A stretch of 64,000 bases of DNA from Lysinibacillus sp. BPa_S21 (GTDB taxonomy: Bacteria; Bacillota; Bacilli; Bacillales_A; Planococcaceae). Positions 1-11,912 of this stretch are shown here, one piece after another. The DNA is taken from assembly GCF_023337795.1 (NCBI RefSeq), contig NZ_JALIRS010000010.1, forward strand, positions 1-64,000, in the 5' to 3' direction. The translations under genes and the position numbers were made by a program. Below the pieces are notes generated by a model that worked only from the letters and a program-made list of their open reading frames with translations, made no database searches and was not told where the DNA came from. Within the stretch, counting starts at the first letter, position 1. Every line of letters starts with the position of its first letter.

Positions 1-27
1 AGCCAGGATCAAACTCTCCATAAAAAG
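1..27 (-). rRNA. 16S rRNA, 5' end only (partial)
   Basis: The reverse complement reads GGAGAGTTTGATCCTGGCT, the nearly universal 5' start of bacterial 16S rRNA. The gene runs leftward out of the window, so only its first bases are present. The exact mature 5' end (about base 27) is estimated from Bacillus rRNA. Confidence 0.95.
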
Positions 28-196
28 AAATTTGATTAGCTCAAATTGTTTTGCTGGCATCATGTTTGATGTCCAAAATTTTGTTTTGTTCACTAACTCA
101 AAGTTAGCTACTAAAAACTTTATTGATTACGTTTTGCTTGTTCAGTTTTCAAGGTTCATTACTTTGTTTTAAGTGTCACCTCTTGGCGACTCATTA
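28..196 (-). other. rRNA operon leader
   Basis: This is the transcribed leader between the rRNA promoter and 16S. On the minus strand it holds CCTTGAAAACTGAAC, a string typical of Bacillales rRNA leaders and spacers, where it takes part in precursor pairing and processing. A second promoter (P2) was not found in it. Confidence 0.6.
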
Positions 197-225
197 ATAA
201 TATCAAGAATACGAAACTATGTCAA
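197..225 (-). promoter_or_regulatory. rRNA operon promoter
   Basis: On the minus strand, TTGACA (225-220) and TATTAT (202-197) are separated by exactly 17 bases. This near-consensus SigA promoter points at the 16S gene and follows an AT-rich upstream stretch (226-260) that could act as an UP element. No gene is visible in 241-430. Confidence 0.85.
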
Positions 226-388
226 CACTTTCTCAAAAAAAATCGATAGTTTTTATAAACTTATTATTCTCCTCCTCATCCATTATATTTAGAGGATTTA
301 GTTAAGTAGTTTTTGTACCTAGCTTATTACATCAATCATTGGACTCTTTGCTAATGCCTTGATTTTGTAACTTAAATTTTTTTCAATT

Positions 389-425
389 AAAAAAGGCAAC
401 TACCAATGTTAATGGGTTGCCTTTT
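389..425 (-). terminator. Terminator after the HD-GYP gene
   Basis: AAAAGGCAAC (391-400) pairs with GTTGCCTTTT (416-425) around a 15-base loop. On the minus strand it is followed by a T run, just downstream of the stop at 431. The stem has A/T runs on both sides, so it could also work in the other direction. Confidence 0.8.
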
Positions 426-430
426 AACTA

Positions 431-1513
431 TTATAAATTTGTTATAATACGTGAAATATAGAAGGTACGATTTTTACCTAAATCAAATATCTCCCCTGAG
501 TGGCTTAATTTGATAAGTGGTCGAGTTGGTGCAAACTTATTTACAAACATCACTTCGCCTTGTTCCAGATTAGATAGTTCAACAATTGTCCCTATAGGAA
601 GATCGGCAACAATATCTATCAGAGCACGAACTACTTTAATATCAAACTTACCAAATTCAGATTCATTAATCATCTCTATAACCTTAAAGGAAGATTGTTT
701 TGCTCTATACACTCGCTCACATGTCATAGCATGGAATACATCTGCAACAGCGATAATTTGTGCGAAAGTGGAAATATTCGCTATTCCTTCCCCTTTCGGA
801 TAACCACTACCATTTAAACGTTCATGATGCTGGAAAATAGCCTCTTTCATTGTATCCTTTAATATAGTTAAGTCTTTAACCATATTATAGCTATAAATTG
901 GATGCTTATAAATTTCATCAAACTCTAGCTCTGTTAAGGTTGTTTTTTTATCGCGGATACGTGGATGAATTTTCGCCATCCCACAATCAGCTAATAATCC
1001 TCCAATTGCAATTTGAATTGTAATTCCTTTGTCATAACCTAATTTTTGTGCAATCACGGAAGAAATCAATGCTGTTGCTACGCAATGATGGTACAAATAG
1101 TCTTTAGGATTTGAATACTCATTTAAATCAAAAATTATTGTACGATCTTCTAAAACCATTTCTACTAATGGCAAAATAATTTTACGTGCTTTCGTAATAT
1201 CTACCTTTGCACCAGCTTCCCAATTTTTAAATTCCTTTTTGAATTGTTCAATAGAATGATCATACATTCTTTTAAAGGTTGGGACAGCCTCTATTGGAAC
1301 AACTACTCCTGTTTCTTTTATCTCTGGTTGAGCCTCTGTATCATCTTTATAAATTGGGGCTCTCGAAATATTAAAAGCAAAAAAAACTTGTAAATGCTCA
1401 TGGGAAATTACCGTATTTTTCAAAATGATTGGATATTGTGTATTAGCAAAAATATCTTCAGAAATTACTTTACCAACGCGTAACTCTGAAATTGGGACAT
1501 GTATAGTTTCCAC
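431..1513 (-). CDS. HD-GYP domain protein with a degenerate HD motif
   Basis: A 360-residue protein of the HD-GYP family, whose active members hydrolyse cyclic di-GMP. The C-terminal half has HHE (229-231), GYP (237-239) and the following AVADVFHAM helix, all typical. The central HD dyad, normally HDIGK, reads ADCGM (175-179), so the metal-binding His is replaced by Ala. The N-terminal 100 residues look like a separate small domain. The start is GTG at 1513, eight bases after AGAGGAG. It lies between gyrA and an rRNA operon and has its own terminator. The fold assignment is firm; activity is doubtful because of the missing ligand, and a sensor or binding role is possible. Confidence 0.85.
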   Translation of the reverse strand: METIHVPISELRVGKVISEDIFANTQYPIILKNTVISHEHLQVFFAFNISRAPIYKDDTEAQPEIKETGVVVPIEAVPTFKRMYDHSIEQFKKEFKNWEAGAKVDITKARKIILPLVEMVLEDRTIIFDLNEYSNPKDYLYHHCVATALISSVIAQKLGYDKGITIQIAIGGLLADCGMAKIHPRIRDKKTTLTELEFDEIYKHPIYSYNMVKDLTILKDTMKEAIFQHHERLNGSGYPKGEGIANISTFAQIIAVADVFHAMTCERVYRAKQSSFKVIEMINESEFGKFDIKVVRALIDIVADLPIGTIVELSNLEQGEVMFVNKFAPTRPLIKLSHSGEIFDLGKNRTFYISRIITNL

Positions 1514-1614
1514 GCAATTAACTCCTCTTCACTATTTCACTTGCTAAAATATAAGGCTTAAGTTTATTTTAGCACGGAATTCAAAATAATTACTTATTTT
1601 TCATGATTTATGCT

Positions 1615-1658
1615 AAAAAACCGATGAACGGCAAACTAGCTGTCGTCATCGGTTTTTT
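1615..1658 (-). terminator. gyrA terminator
   Basis: AAAAAACCGATGA (1615-1627) pairs with TCATCGGTTTTTT (1647-1659). It begins directly at the gyrA stop and reads into T residues on the minus strand; the symmetric A/T flanks make it potentially bidirectional. Confidence 0.85.
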
Positions 1659-1659
1659 G

Positions 1660-4137
1660 TTATTCTTCTACTTGATCATTTTCTTCGTTAGATTCTTCAT
1701 TAGATTCTTCTTCTTTTTCAACCTTCGCTACAGTTGCAACAAGCTCTTCATCGCCTAAACGAATTAAACGAACTCCCTGTGTACTACGGCCAATTAACGA
1801 AATATCATTGACATCCATACGGATTAGCATGCCGTTAATTGTAATAAGCATTAAATCTTCAGAACCATCTACAGTTTTTACAGCTACCATTGGACCGTTT
1901 TTATCAGTAATTTGAATTGTTTTTAATCCTACACCACCACGGCTCTGTAAACGATATTCTTCTTCAGAAGTACGTTTACCATAACCTTTTGCAGTAACAA
2001 CTAAAATTTCCTGTCCTGGTTCTATGATTTCCATACCAACTACTTCATCACCATCACGTAGTTTGATACCTCTTACACCACCTGCAGTACGACCCATTGA
2101 ACGAATATCGTCCTCTTGGAAACGTACAAGCATTCCATCACGAGTACCGATAATCACTTGTTTATCGCCATCAGTTAAACGAACAGAAATGAGATCGTCA
2201 TCTTCTCGTAAGCTTATAGCTATTAAACCGTTTGTGCGGATGTTAGCAAATTGAGATACTGGTGTACGCTTCGAAATACCTGTTTTAGTAGTGAAGATAA
2301 AGTATGCATCTTCATCGAATGAACCAACACGGATCATAGCTGTTACTTTCTCACCTTTTTCAATATTGAGTAAGTTAACTATCGGTAAGCCTTTCGCTGT
2401 ACGACCAAATTCCGGAATCTCATAGCCTTTTGCTCTAAATACTTTCCCTTTTGAAGTGAAGAATAAAATTGTATCGTGTGTAGATGTATTCATAAGATGC
2501 TCTACAAAATCATCTTCATTTGTGCCCATACCTTGTACACCACGACCACCACGTTTTTGACTGCGATATGTATTAGCAGCTAAACGTTTGATATAGCCAT
2601 TGTGCGTTAAAGTTACGACCGAATTTTCAACTGGGATCAAATCCTCGTCCTCAATCATTTCTATACCGCCAGAAGTAATTTCAGTACGACGTGTATCATT
2701 AAAACGTTCTTTTAGTTCTAATATTTCAGTACGAATAATATCAACAATTTTAGCCTCATCTGCCAAAATTGCTTTTAATTCAGCAATTAAAATTTGAAGC
2801 TCTTGATATTCTGCTTCAATTTTTTCACGCTCTAATCCACTTAAACGAACTAAACGCATATCTAAAATCGCTTGCGCTTGACGTTCAGATAAATTGAATC
2901 GTTCCATTAATTGAGGCTTCGCTTCATCACCACTACGTGAACCACGAATAATCGCAATAATTTCATCGATATGATCGAGGGCAATACGTAAGCCTTCTAA
3001 AATATGTGCACGATCTTCAGCTTTCCTTAAGTCAAATTCCGTACGACGACGGATAATAACTTTTTGGTGCTCTAAATAATGATGCAACATTTCTTTTAAG
3101 CCCATTACTTTAGGTTGACCATTTACTAAGGACAGCATATTAATACCGAAACTCGATTGCATTGCTGTTTGTTTATATAAATTATTTAAAACCACATTGG
3201 CATTTGCATCTTTACGAACTTCAATAACTACTCGCATACCACGGCGGTCAGATTCATCACGTAGGTTTGTAATACCATCAATTTTTTTATCGCGTACAAG
3301 CTCTGCTATTTTTTCAATAAGCTTAGCTTTATTTACTTGGTATGGTAATTCATGAATAAGTATTGTTTCTTTACCATTTGATTTTTGTTCAATCTCTACC
3401 TTTGCGCGAATAATGATGGAGCCACGACCTGTTTCATAAGCACGGCGAATACCGCTACGTCCTAAAATTAATCCCCCTGTTGGGAAATCAGGTCCTGGAA
3501 TAATTTCCATCAATTCTTCTGTTGTGATAGCAGGATTTTCTGAAAGTGCTATCACTGCATCTATCGTTTCCCCAAGTTGATGTGGCGGAATATTCGTCGC
3601 CATACCAACCGCAATTCCTGCCGCTCCATTTACTAATAAGTTTGGATAGCGACTAGGAAGGACAATAGGCTCTTTTTCTGAACCATCATAGTTATCCGTA
3701 TAGTCAATTGTGTCTTTATTGATATCACGAAGCATTTCCATTGCAATACGGGACATACGTGATTCTGTATAACGCATTGCTGCCGCTCCATCGCCATCGA
3801 CAGATCCAAAGTTACCATGACCATCGACTAGCATGTAACGATAGCTGAAATCTTGCGCCATACGTACCATTGCATCATAAATAGATGAGTCACCATGTGG
3901 GTGGTATTTACCCATTACATCCCCAACAATACGCGCTGATTTTTTGTACGCTTTATCTGCTGTATTTCCTAGCTCTTGCATGCCATATAAAATACGGCGA
4001 TGTACAGGCTTTAATCCATCCCGCACGTCTGGTAATGCACGAGAAACGATTACACTCATCGCATAATCGAGGAAGGATGTTTCAATTTCTTTTGTTATAT
4101 TAACTCCTTTAACACCGGAGCGTTCTTGTTCTGACAA
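1660..4137 (-). CDS. gyrA: DNA gyrase subunit A
   Basis: The 825-residue breakage-reunion subunit of gyrase, which with GyrB introduces negative supercoils using ATP. The catalytic Tyr is Y123 in the [11 protein letters not shown] motif; the quinolone region around HPHGDSS has the wild-type Ser84, with Asp88 where B. subtilis has Glu. The GyrA box [11 protein letters not shown] and six C-terminal beta-pinwheel blades follow, ending in an acidic Glu/Asn-rich tail. The start is TTG at 4137 behind AGGAGG, which fits the family N-terminus. It lies 25 bases after gyrB and is probably co-transcribed with it; a terminator follows. Confidence 0.98.
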   Translation of the reverse strand: MSEQERSGVKGVNITKEIETSFLDYAMSVIVSRALPDVRDGLKPVHRRILYGMQELGNTADKAYKKSARIVGDVMGKYHPHGDSSIYDAMVRMAQDFSYRYMLVDGHGNFGSVDGDGAAAMRYTESRMSRIAMEMLRDINKDTIDYTDNYDGSEKEPIVLPSRYPNLLVNGAAGIAVGMATNIPPHQLGETIDAVIALSENPAITTEELMEIIPGPDFPTGGLILGRSGIRRAYETGRGSIIIRAKVEIEQKSNGKETILIHELPYQVNKAKLIEKIAELVRDKKIDGITNLRDESDRRGMRVVIEVRKDANANVVLNNLYKQTAMQSSFGINMLSLVNGQPKVMGLKEMLHHYLEHQKVIIRRRTEFDLRKAEDRAHILEGLRIALDHIDEIIAIIRGSRSGDEAKPQLMERFNLSERQAQAILDMRLVRLSGLEREKIEAEYQELQILIAELKAILADEAKIVDIIRTEILELKERFNDTRRTEITSGGIEMIEDEDLIPVENSVVTLTHNGYIKRLAANTYRSQKRGGRGVQGMGTNEDDFVEHLMNTSTHDTILFFTSKGKVFRAKGYEIPEFGRTAKGLPIVNLLNIEKGEKVTAMIRVGSFDEDAYFIFTTKTGISKRTPVSQFANIRTNGLIAISLREDDDLISVRLTDGDKQVIIGTRDGMLVRFQEDDIRSMGRTAGGVRGIKLRDGDEVVGMEIIEPGQEILVVTAKGYGKRTSEEEYRLQSRGGVGLKTIQITDKNGPMVAVKTVDGSEDLMLITINGMLIRMDVNDISLIGRSTQGVRLIRLGDEELVATVAKVEKEEESNEESNEENDQVEE

Positions 4138-4162
4138 AGTGTAGACCTCCTCTCAAGAAAAA

Positions 4163-6097
<1,935 letters not shown>

Positions 6098-6189
6098 CTA
6101 CTCCTTCATAACATCATTGTGTGTAAATGAATGAACAGTCAACCGAGCTGACTATTACCATTCTTTTATAATCTAAAAAACTCCCCGGG

Positions 6190-7305
6190 CTAACTTTCTT
6201 CAATCGCTCCTTGTTTCACGTGAAACAGCTGTGCATGCTCCATCGTTTCATGGTGAATTCCATCAACACTTGTAGTCGTAACAAAGGTTTGCACTTCACC
6301 TTGAATGGTATTTAATAAATGCGATTGGCGATAATCGTCGAGTTCCGACAATACATCATCTAAAAGTAGTATGGGTGTTTCATTTGTTTCTTGTTTAATT
6401 AACTCGATTTCAGCAAGTTTTAATGAAAGAGCGGTTGTACGTTGCTGTCCTTGTGAACCGTATGTCTGAACATCATAGCCATTGACTAAAAACTGCAAAT
6501 CATCACGATGTGGACCAACTAGTGTTACGCCTCGATCAAATTCACGCGCCTTAGCTTCTAATAGCTTTTTATGCAAGAAGCTTTCAATTTCACTGGAAGT
6601 ATGTTCTTTTTCAATACCAGCTACTGTGCGGTATTTAATAACTAACGTTTCTTTCCCTTGTGAAATACCTGCGTGAATTGGCTCTGCCCACTCCTGCAAT
6701 AAATCCATAAATTGAAATCTTTTTCGAATAATTTGGGTAGCTGCGTGAATATATTGTTCATTATAAACTTCATACATCACGTCATCTGGCATTGTTTTAC
6801 CTTGATTCATTTTTAAAAAGTGGTTACGTTGCTTTAATATTTTTTGAAAGGTTAATAAATCATGTAAATAGACAGGCGAAATTTGCCCAATCTCCATATC
6901 AATAAAACGTCGCCGTATTTGCGGACTTCCCTTTACAACATTTAAATCTTCGGGTGCAAACATCACGACATTCACTTGGCCAATATAATGACTGAGGCGA
7001 CTTTGTTCTATGTGATTTATCTTACCTTTTTTACCTTTTTTCGTAATCGAAAGCTCGATTGGTAAAATACCATGCCTTTTTTGAACGGCCCCTTCTATTT
7101 TACCATAGTCTGAATCCCAACGTATTAATTCTTTATCGTTCGTTGTGCGGTGAGATTTAGCCATCGCTAATACGTAAATAGATTCCATAACATTTGTTTT
7201 TCCTTGAGCATTTTCACCAATGAAAACATTAATTTTTGGAGAGAAGTTTAAAGCTAAGGCATCATAGTTACGGTAATTTGTAAGTTTTAATTGCTCTATA
7301 TGCAT
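6190..7305 (-). CDS. recF: DNA replication and repair protein RecF
   Basis: A 371-residue SMC-like ATPase that loads RecA at gaps as part of RecFOR. The Walker A motif GENAQGKTN lies near residue 33, the ABC signature YGSQGQQRT near residue 285, and the Walker [13 protein letters not shown] near residue 310. The start at 7305 is three bases after the yaaA stop, suggesting translational coupling. The last codons carry a perfect parS sequence (6212-6227). Confidence 0.97.
   Translation of the reverse strand: MHIEQLKLTNYRNYDALALNFSPKINVFIGENAQGKTNVMESIYVLAMAKSHRTTNDKELIRWDSDYGKIEGAVQKRHGILPIELSITKKGKKGKINHIEQSRLSHYIGQVNVVMFAPEDLNVVKGSPQIRRRFIDMEIGQISPVYLHDLLTFQKILKQRNHFLKMNQGKTMPDDVMYEVYNEQYIHAATQIIRKRFQFMDLLQEWAEPIHAGISQGKETLVIKYRTVAGIEKEHTSSEIESFLHKKLLEAKAREFDRGVTLVGPHRDDLQFLVNGYDVQTYGSQGQQRTTALSLKLAEIELIKQETNETPILLLDDVLSELDDYRQSHLLNTIQGEVQTFVTTTSVDGIHHETMEHAQLFHVKQGAIEES
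6212..6227. promoter_or_regulatory. parS: parS site (perfect) inside the 3' end of recF
   Basis: TGTTTCACGTGAAACA is a perfect 16-base palindrome and an exact match to the Bacillus parS consensus TGTTNCACGTGAAACA. It would be the loading site for Spo0J/ParB, encoded at 21034-21882. It is translated as part of the RecF tail (FHVKQ). Confidence 0.93.
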
Positions 7306-7308
7306 AAT

Positions 7309-7533
7309 CTACTGTCCAGCGGTACCAACGATACGAAATCGACCACACCCAGGAATATTTATAATGTCACCATCACGTAATTTACGACCGCGGCGATCAT
7401 CTACTTCTCCATTTACATATACATCATTTTCGTGTAAAAACCACTTGGCCATGCCACCAGAGCTAATAGCATCGGTCATTTTTAAAAGCTGCCCTAACGT
7501 GACAAACTCTACATCAATTTCAATGTCCTTCAT
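7309..7533 (-). CDS. yaaA: S4-domain RNA-binding protein YaaA
   Basis: A 74-residue S4-fold protein of the YaaA/RlbA type found between dnaN and recF in Bacillus. The core GGMAKWFLHENDVYVNGE and RRGRKLRDGD pieces form the S4 RNA-binding surface. The ATG at 7533 is preferred because GGAGGGG lies nine bases upstream; an in-frame TTG at 7551 overlaps that ribosome binding site. Its precise role is unknown, with ribosome assembly suggested. It is coupled to recF. Confidence 0.88.
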   Translation of the reverse strand: MKDIEIDVEFVTLGQLLKMTDAISSGGMAKWFLHENDVYVNGEVDDRRGRKLRDGDIINIPGCGRFRIVGTAGQ

Positions 7534-7599
7534 AGCTGAGTTCCCCTCCAAATACAGACTGTCTATCTCTCTATCATACCTAATAATTCACCATAAGTA

Positions 7600-7628
7600 A
7601 AAAAAGATAGCCGCAATTAGCGACTATC
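7600..7628 (-). terminator. dnaN terminator
   Basis: On the minus strand GATAGTCGC and GCGGCTATC form a stem with a 5-base loop, followed by at least six T residues. It separates dnaA-dnaN from the yaaA-recF-gyrBA group, which therefore probably has its own promoter; a TATGAT at 7578-7573 is a weak candidate -10. Confidence 0.85.
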
Positions 7629-7730
7629 AGTATTATTTTGAGTTTAAATTATGGAGTTTGTACTCTCCATCAAAAATTGTTTATTTTTCAGCCAATTTTT
7701 AACGTATTAGGCAGCAGCATAATTGATTTC

Positions 7731-8867
7731 TTAATACGTACGTACTGGTAATATTAACTGTAAAATAGCATCGTCATGAACAGAACGTAAAATAAACGGT
7801 CTCATTGCTCCTGTAAATTGAATGACTACCTCTTGACCATCAATTGCTTTTAATGCTTCCATCATGTATTTCGCACTGAATGAAATTTTCAAGTTCTCCC
7901 CTTCTAATGACTCAACAGGAATTTCCTCTTGGACTTTACCGATTTCTGGAGAATTAGAAGAAACTTCGACAGCTTGATTATCTAAAATCTCAAAACGAAC
8001 AACATTATTTCGATCACCACGAGCAACAAGAGATGCACGATCAATTGCTTGTAATAATGATTTACCATTAATCGTTAGATTTGTTTGGTACTCTTCTGGA
8101 ATTAAACGTGATGTATCTGGGTAGTTACCTTCCAGTAAACGAGAGAAGAATAATACTTCACCAGTTTTAAATAACACTTGCTGACTTGTAATAACAATTT
8201 GCACAAGATTTGTAGAATCCTCTAAAACTTTATTTAACTCATTTAAGCTTTTACCAGGAATGACAACACTATGTTCAACTTCAGGTAAATTTTCCAGTTG
8301 AACTTTACGTCTTGCCAAACGATGGCTATCTGTTGCAACACAGATTAAAGTTTCGTTTTTTATCTGCCAGTTTACACCTGTCAACACGGGTCTACTTTCT
8401 GAAGTGGCAACAGCAAATACTGTTTCACGGATAATTGACTTTAATAAATCTGCAGGAATAGTAAATTTTTGATCCTCTGTTAATTCAGGTAACAAAGGAT
8501 ATTCAGCAGCATCAGAGCCAATTAAGTGGAATTCAGATTTACCTGAACGGATATGAGTTTGGAAACCAGTTGTTACTTGAATTTCAACCTCATTTGTTGG
8601 TAACTTACGTACAATTTCATTAAACATACGAGCTTGTACTACAATTGATCCTGTTTCTGTAATATGAATTATTTGTTGGCCATCTTCTTCAACTGGAATA
8701 AATGTTTGGATTGTAATATCAGCATCACTACCTGTTAAGCGAATACCCTCATCTGTTACATCAATTTTAATCCCCGTTAAAATCGGAATAGTTGTTTTTG
8801 AACTTACGGCTTTCATGACATCATTTAAACCTTCTAATAAACGGTCACGTAAAATATCAAATTTCAT
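7731..8867 (-). CDS. dnaN: DNA polymerase III beta sliding clamp
   Basis: A 378-residue clamp with the three repeated processivity folds of DnaN, starting MKFDILRDRL and ending in LPVRTY, the usual C-terminus. It rings DNA and tethers the replicative polymerase and many clamp-binding partners. ATG at 8867 has GAGGG upstream. It is separated from dnaA by 169 bases of origin DNA, and the strong terminator at 7600-7628 follows it. Confidence 0.98.
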   Translation of the reverse strand: MKFDILRDRLLEGLNDVMKAVSSKTTIPILTGIKIDVTDEGIRLTGSDADITIQTFIPVEEDGQQIIHITETGSIVVQARMFNEIVRKLPTNEVEIQVTTGFQTHIRSGKSEFHLIGSDAAEYPLLPELTEDQKFTIPADLLKSIIRETVFAVATSESRPVLTGVNWQIKNETLICVATDSHRLARRKVQLENLPEVEHSVVIPGKSLNELNKVLEDSTNLVQIVITSQQVLFKTGEVLFFSRLLEGNYPDTSRLIPEEYQTNLTINGKSLLQAIDRASLVARGDRNNVVRFEILDNQAVEVSSNSPEIGKVQEEIPVESLEGENLKISFSAKYMMEALKAIDGQEVVIQFTGAMRPFILRSVHDDAILQLILPVRTY

Positions 8868-8879
8868 TCGTTTTCCCTC

Positions 8880-9036
8880 ACATATTTATATTATTTATTT
8901 ATATAAAATAAAAAAGATATAGTAATAGGCCCTGTGGATTTGTGGATAAGTGGTTTTAGGTGAATAAAATCAGTCTATCCACATGTAGATAGACTGTGTA
9001 TAAGTTTGTGTTTAAATCTTTGTGTTGTCCACAGAG
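8880..9036. other. oriC: oriC, dnaN-side half with unwinding element
   Basis: DnaA boxes between dnaA and dnaN: exact TGTGGATAA at 8941-8949, with one-mismatch boxes at 8975-8983, 8995-9003 and 9025-9033. Left of the exact box lie a second weak box (8933-8941), a short GC run (8927-8932), three triplets TAG-TAA-TAG (8920-8928), and then about 40 bases of almost pure A/T (8880-8915). This order matches the basal unwinding system (boxes, GC run, DnaA-trios, AT-rich DUE) described for B. subtilis. Unwinding would begin at 8880-8920. Confidence 0.85.
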
Positions 9037-10386
9037 TTATTTCCCTAGCATGCTTCGAATTTGTTTAATATCTTGCTGTAGTTGAACGTCATTTTTCAAC
9101 ATAGAAGATATTTTTTCGTGTGCATGAATAACAGTAGTATGGTCACGTCCACCAAATTCTTCGCCAATTTTCGGCAGCGAAAAATCTGTTAATTCGCGCG
9201 ATAAAAACATGGCGATTTGACGTGGAAAGGCAATTAACTTAGTACGTTTTTTCGCGGCAAAATCCTCTAAACGAATGTTAAAGTGCTCTCCTACTGCATT
9301 TTGAATGTCTAATATCGTGACAGTTCGTGGCTTTGAATTAGGAATAATATCCTTTAATGCTTCAGCAGCCAAAGTCGCATTAATATCCTTGTTAACAAGT
9401 GATGAATAGGCTACGACGCGAATAAGCGCACCTTCAAGCTCCCGAATATTGGAGTCAATCTGGTTCGCAATATAGAGCATGACTTCATTTGGCACTTCTA
9501 GACCATCAGCCTTTGCTTTTTTTCGAAGAATGGCGATACGAGTTTCCAAATCAGGAGGCGCAATATCTGTAATTAGTCCCCATTCGAATCGAGAACGTAA
9601 ACGATCTTCCAATGTCGGTATTTCCTTAGGAGGACGGTCACTGGAAATAACAATTTGTTTCGATTCTTCATGCAATGTATTAAAAGTGTGGAAAAATTCT
9701 TCCTGAGTTGATTCTTTTCCAGCTAGAAATTGAATATCATCAATTAGCAGTACATCTACATTGCGATATTTATTGCGGAAATCAAGTGCCTTGTTATCTC
9801 GAATTGAGTTAATAAATTCATTTGTAAATTTTTCAGATGATAAATAGACCACTTTTGCATTCGGATTATGTTCCAGTACATAATGCCCAATCGCATGCAT
9901 TAAGTGTGTTTTACCAAGCCCTACTCCCCCATAGATAAAAAATGGGTTATAAGCCTTTGCAGGGGCTTCTGCGACTGCTAGCGAGGCAGCATGTGCAAAG
10001 CGGTTACCAGAGCCAATAACAAACGTATCAAAAGTATACTTCGGGTTTAACATACCTGGTGAAATATCATGGTGATCGTTATTTTTTGCTTGGATAATCG
10101 GCGCTGGCAAATCAAAATCGTCCGAATCCTGGTTTTTTTGAACAACAAACTTAATAAGCAAGTCTTCGCCTGTAAGCTCCGTTAATATACCTGTAATCAA
10201 ATGAATATAATGATTTTCAAGCCAGTCTCGAGCAAACGAATTTGGCGCAGCAATTGTCACAGTAGAACCACTACCATTGTAGGAAAGTAGTTTAGTAGAC
10301 TTTAGCCACGTTTCGAAGCTTGGTTTAGAAATTTTTTGTTCAACTTGAGCCAGGACATTATTCCATAGTTCTTCTAAATGTTCCAA
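9037..10386 (-). CDS. dnaA: Chromosomal replication initiator DnaA
   Basis: A 449-residue AAA+ initiator. Domain I (1-80) starts [16 protein letters not shown]; domain III has Walker [10 protein letters not shown] (about 153) and Walker B LLIDDIQF; domain IV ends with the DnaA-box reading helix [16 protein letters not shown]. The start is TTG at 10386 with AAAGGAG nine bases upstream; no better start lies nearby and it aligns with the family N-terminus. DnaA boxes flank the gene on both sides, which fits autoregulation. Confidence 0.98.
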   Translation of the reverse strand: MEHLEELWNNVLAQVEQKISKPSFETWLKSTKLLSYNGSGSTVTIAAPNSFARDWLENHYIHLITGILTELTGEDLLIKFVVQKNQDSDDFDLPAPIIQAKNNDHHDISPGMLNPKYTFDTFVIGSGNRFAHAASLAVAEAPAKAYNPFFIYGGVGLGKTHLMHAIGHYVLEHNPNAKVVYLSSEKFTNEFINSIRDNKALDFRNKYRNVDVLLIDDIQFLAGKESTQEEFFHTFNTLHEESKQIVISSDRPPKEIPTLEDRLRSRFEWGLITDIAPPDLETRIAILRKKAKADGLEVPNEVMLYIANQIDSNIRELEGALIRVVAYSSLVNKDINATLAAEALKDIIPNSKPRTVTILDIQNAVGEHFNIRLEDFAAKKRTKLIAFPRQIAMFLSRELTDFSLPKIGEEFGGRDHTTVIHAHEKISSMLKNDVQLQQDIKQIRSMLGK

Positions 10387-10439
10387 GCTGCTAATCTCCT
10401 TTACAGTTCAATACAATAAAAAACAGCGAATTTATAGAA

Positions 10440-10800
10440 ACGGTAAATACGTTCATTTTACAACTAGTCCACAAACTCACAAGTTGTGGATAAAAGTTAA
10501 CCAAAGGCTGTGATAAAAATTATCCACAGCATATCAACAGTTGTGGATAAAATAAAAGTTCATTTCAGTTTTCAACAAAGTGAAGCACAGATATCGTATC
10601 AGAAAAACAACGCTATTTCAATAGTTTATGAAACTTATCCACACACCTTTTATTTATGCACTTCCAAGTTGTCCACAAGGTCTGCTTATGTGAAAAAGGT
10701 GTAGATAAATGTTGTGGATAAAAAATAATGCAAAAAATACTATACACAACTCTGTGTAAAAAAAACAAGCATTCTGTGGATAATTTATTTTTATTCAATA
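10440..10800. other. oriC: oriC, rpmH-side half: DnaA box cluster
   Basis: Between dnaA and rpmH there are six exact DnaA boxes: TTATCCACA at 10520-10528 and 10635-10643, and its complement TGTGGATAA at 10485-10493, 10542-10550, 10713-10721 and 10775-10783. One-mismatch boxes lie at 10669-10677 and 10700-10708. This corresponds to the upstream (incA/incB) part of a bipartite Bacillus origin. No protein gene is supported here. Replication diverges from this point, in agreement with gene orientation on both sides. Confidence 0.93.
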
Positions 10801-10862
10801 GATGATGATAGTAGTAAATAATAGACATAGATTTGCAAGCAGAAAGAAATTTATAAAACTCA

Positions 10863-10892
10863 TTGACAAAATAACTAGTTACTTTATATAAT
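10863..10892 (+). promoter_or_regulatory. rpmH promoter
   Basis: TTGACA (10863-10868) and TATAAT (10887-10892), both full consensus, are separated by 18 bases and lie about 50 bases before the rpmH start. A strong SigA promoter. Confidence 0.88.
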
Positions 10893-10944
10893 ATTCAAGT
10901 CTGTATGTTGAAAAATTCAACTCATTCAGGAGGTGTCTATATAA

Positions 10945-11079
10945 ATGAAACGTACTTACCAACCAAAAAAACGTAAGCACAGCAAAGTTCACGGTTTCCG
11001 CGCACGTATGAGCACGAAAAACGGTCGCAAAGTTCTTGCTGCTCGTCGTCGTAAAGGAAGAAAAGTATTATCAGCATAA
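10945..11079 (+). CDS. rpmH: 50S ribosomal protein L34
   Basis: A 44-residue basic protein, [18 protein letters not shown] to KVLSA, the invariant L34 family. It is a late-assembling component of the large subunit. AGGAGGTG lies nine bases before the ATG. It is the first rightward gene after oriC, with its own promoter and a terminator before rnpA. Confidence 0.99.
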   Translation: MKRTYQPKKRKHSKVHGFRARMSTKNGRKVLAARRRKGRKVLSA

Positions 11080-11085
11080 AATAAG

Positions 11086-11118
11086 TCCACTGAGACACAT
11101 CAGTGGTCTTTTTTTTCT
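11086..11118 (+). terminator. rpmH terminator
   Basis: CCACTGA (11087-11093) pairs with TCAGTGG (11100-11106), followed by CTTTTTTTT. It lies seven bases after the rpmH stop and may attenuate rather than block transcription into rnpA. Confidence 0.85.
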
Positions 11119-11180
11119 TTATTTTTGGTAAACCTAGAAATAAGGATCGAATGATAATAATCGAGTAGCAGGTGAAAGTA

Positions 11181-11525
11181 ATGAAAAAACGCCAACGAGT
11201 GAAAAAAAACGATGATTTTCAAAAGGTGTTTAAAAAGGGGAAATCTTTCGCTAACCGTCAGTTTGTCGTATATTTTTTGGAAAAAGAGGGACAAACAGAA
11301 TTTCGTGTAGGATTATCGGTTAGTAAGAAGCTTGGGAATGCGGTAACACGCAACCAGATCAAACGCTATATTCGACAAAGTATTCATGAATTAAAGGATG
11401 AACTTAAGCCGAATATGGACTATGTTATTATCGCCAGACAACCGGCGGCCACTATGGATTTTCAAGAAGTAAAACAAAGTTTGCAGCATGTACTACGAAT
11501 CGCAAAAGTATTGAAGAAAGCGTAA
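11181..11525 (+). CDS. rnpA: Ribonuclease P protein component
   Basis: A 114-residue RnpA, the protein partner of the RNase P ribozyme that trims tRNA 5' ends. It has the N-terminal [19 protein letters not shown] segment and the RNR-type basic motif [13 protein letters not shown] at 11181 is chosen because AGGTG sits six bases upstream; an in-frame GTG at 11172 lies inside that site. It is in the conserved rpmH-rnpA-spoIIIJ-jag order. Confidence 0.96.
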   Translation: MKKRQRVKKNDDFQKVFKKGKSFANRQFVVYFLEKEGQTEFRVGLSVSKKLGNAVTRNQIKRYIRQSIHELKDELKPNMDYVIIARQPAATMDFQEVKQSLQHVLRIAKVLKKA

Positions 11526-11912
11526 TATGGATGGCAACCAAAGTGGTGAAATAGAAGCGTTTCTGTGCGAAAGTGAAACAATATAAAATACGTGCAGGGG
11601 TATTTTAACTTCTTTCAGCAACTGAAAAAAGTTAAAGCCTCAGGCGTATGTCACCGAAATCGGAGTGGAGTGCGTTGTGCAAGCACAAAGCCAATTCCGA
11701 TTGGATGATGAAGTTTCACTGCAATATATGAATAATTAGTAACATTACTTAGCAAATATGTGCGCAATGTTAGAATATTTAGTAGAGTGAAACGATATAT
11801 ACATGATAAAATAACTCATAACTTTATTCAGTAGCAGGAAACTGTAAATGTATAAAGAAGAGAACGCATATAGTTTTAGAAAAAGTGAATAGTATTTGTA
11901 GGGGGAAAAAGG
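11526..11912 (+). repeat. rnpA-spoIIIJ intergenic region with a type-2 repeat
   Basis: This 387-base gap has no protein gene. Bases 11605-11725 resemble the repeats before rsmG (17517-17665) and soj (19738-20222): an AACTTC start, a GCCTCAGGCG run, an ATCGG piece, and the near-palindrome TTGTGCAAGCACAA, followed by AATTCCGATT. The terminal near-palindrome of the other copies is not recognisable here. The remainder is AT-rich and would hold the spoIIIJ promoter, for which I see no convincing -35/-10 pair. Confidence 0.6.

Noticed and set aside
10801..10825. GATGATGATAGTAGTAAATAATAG as a second DnaA-trio run near rpmH
   Set aside because: The triplets are on the wrong side of and in the wrong orientation to the nearest DnaA box (10775-10783), and no GC run separates them.
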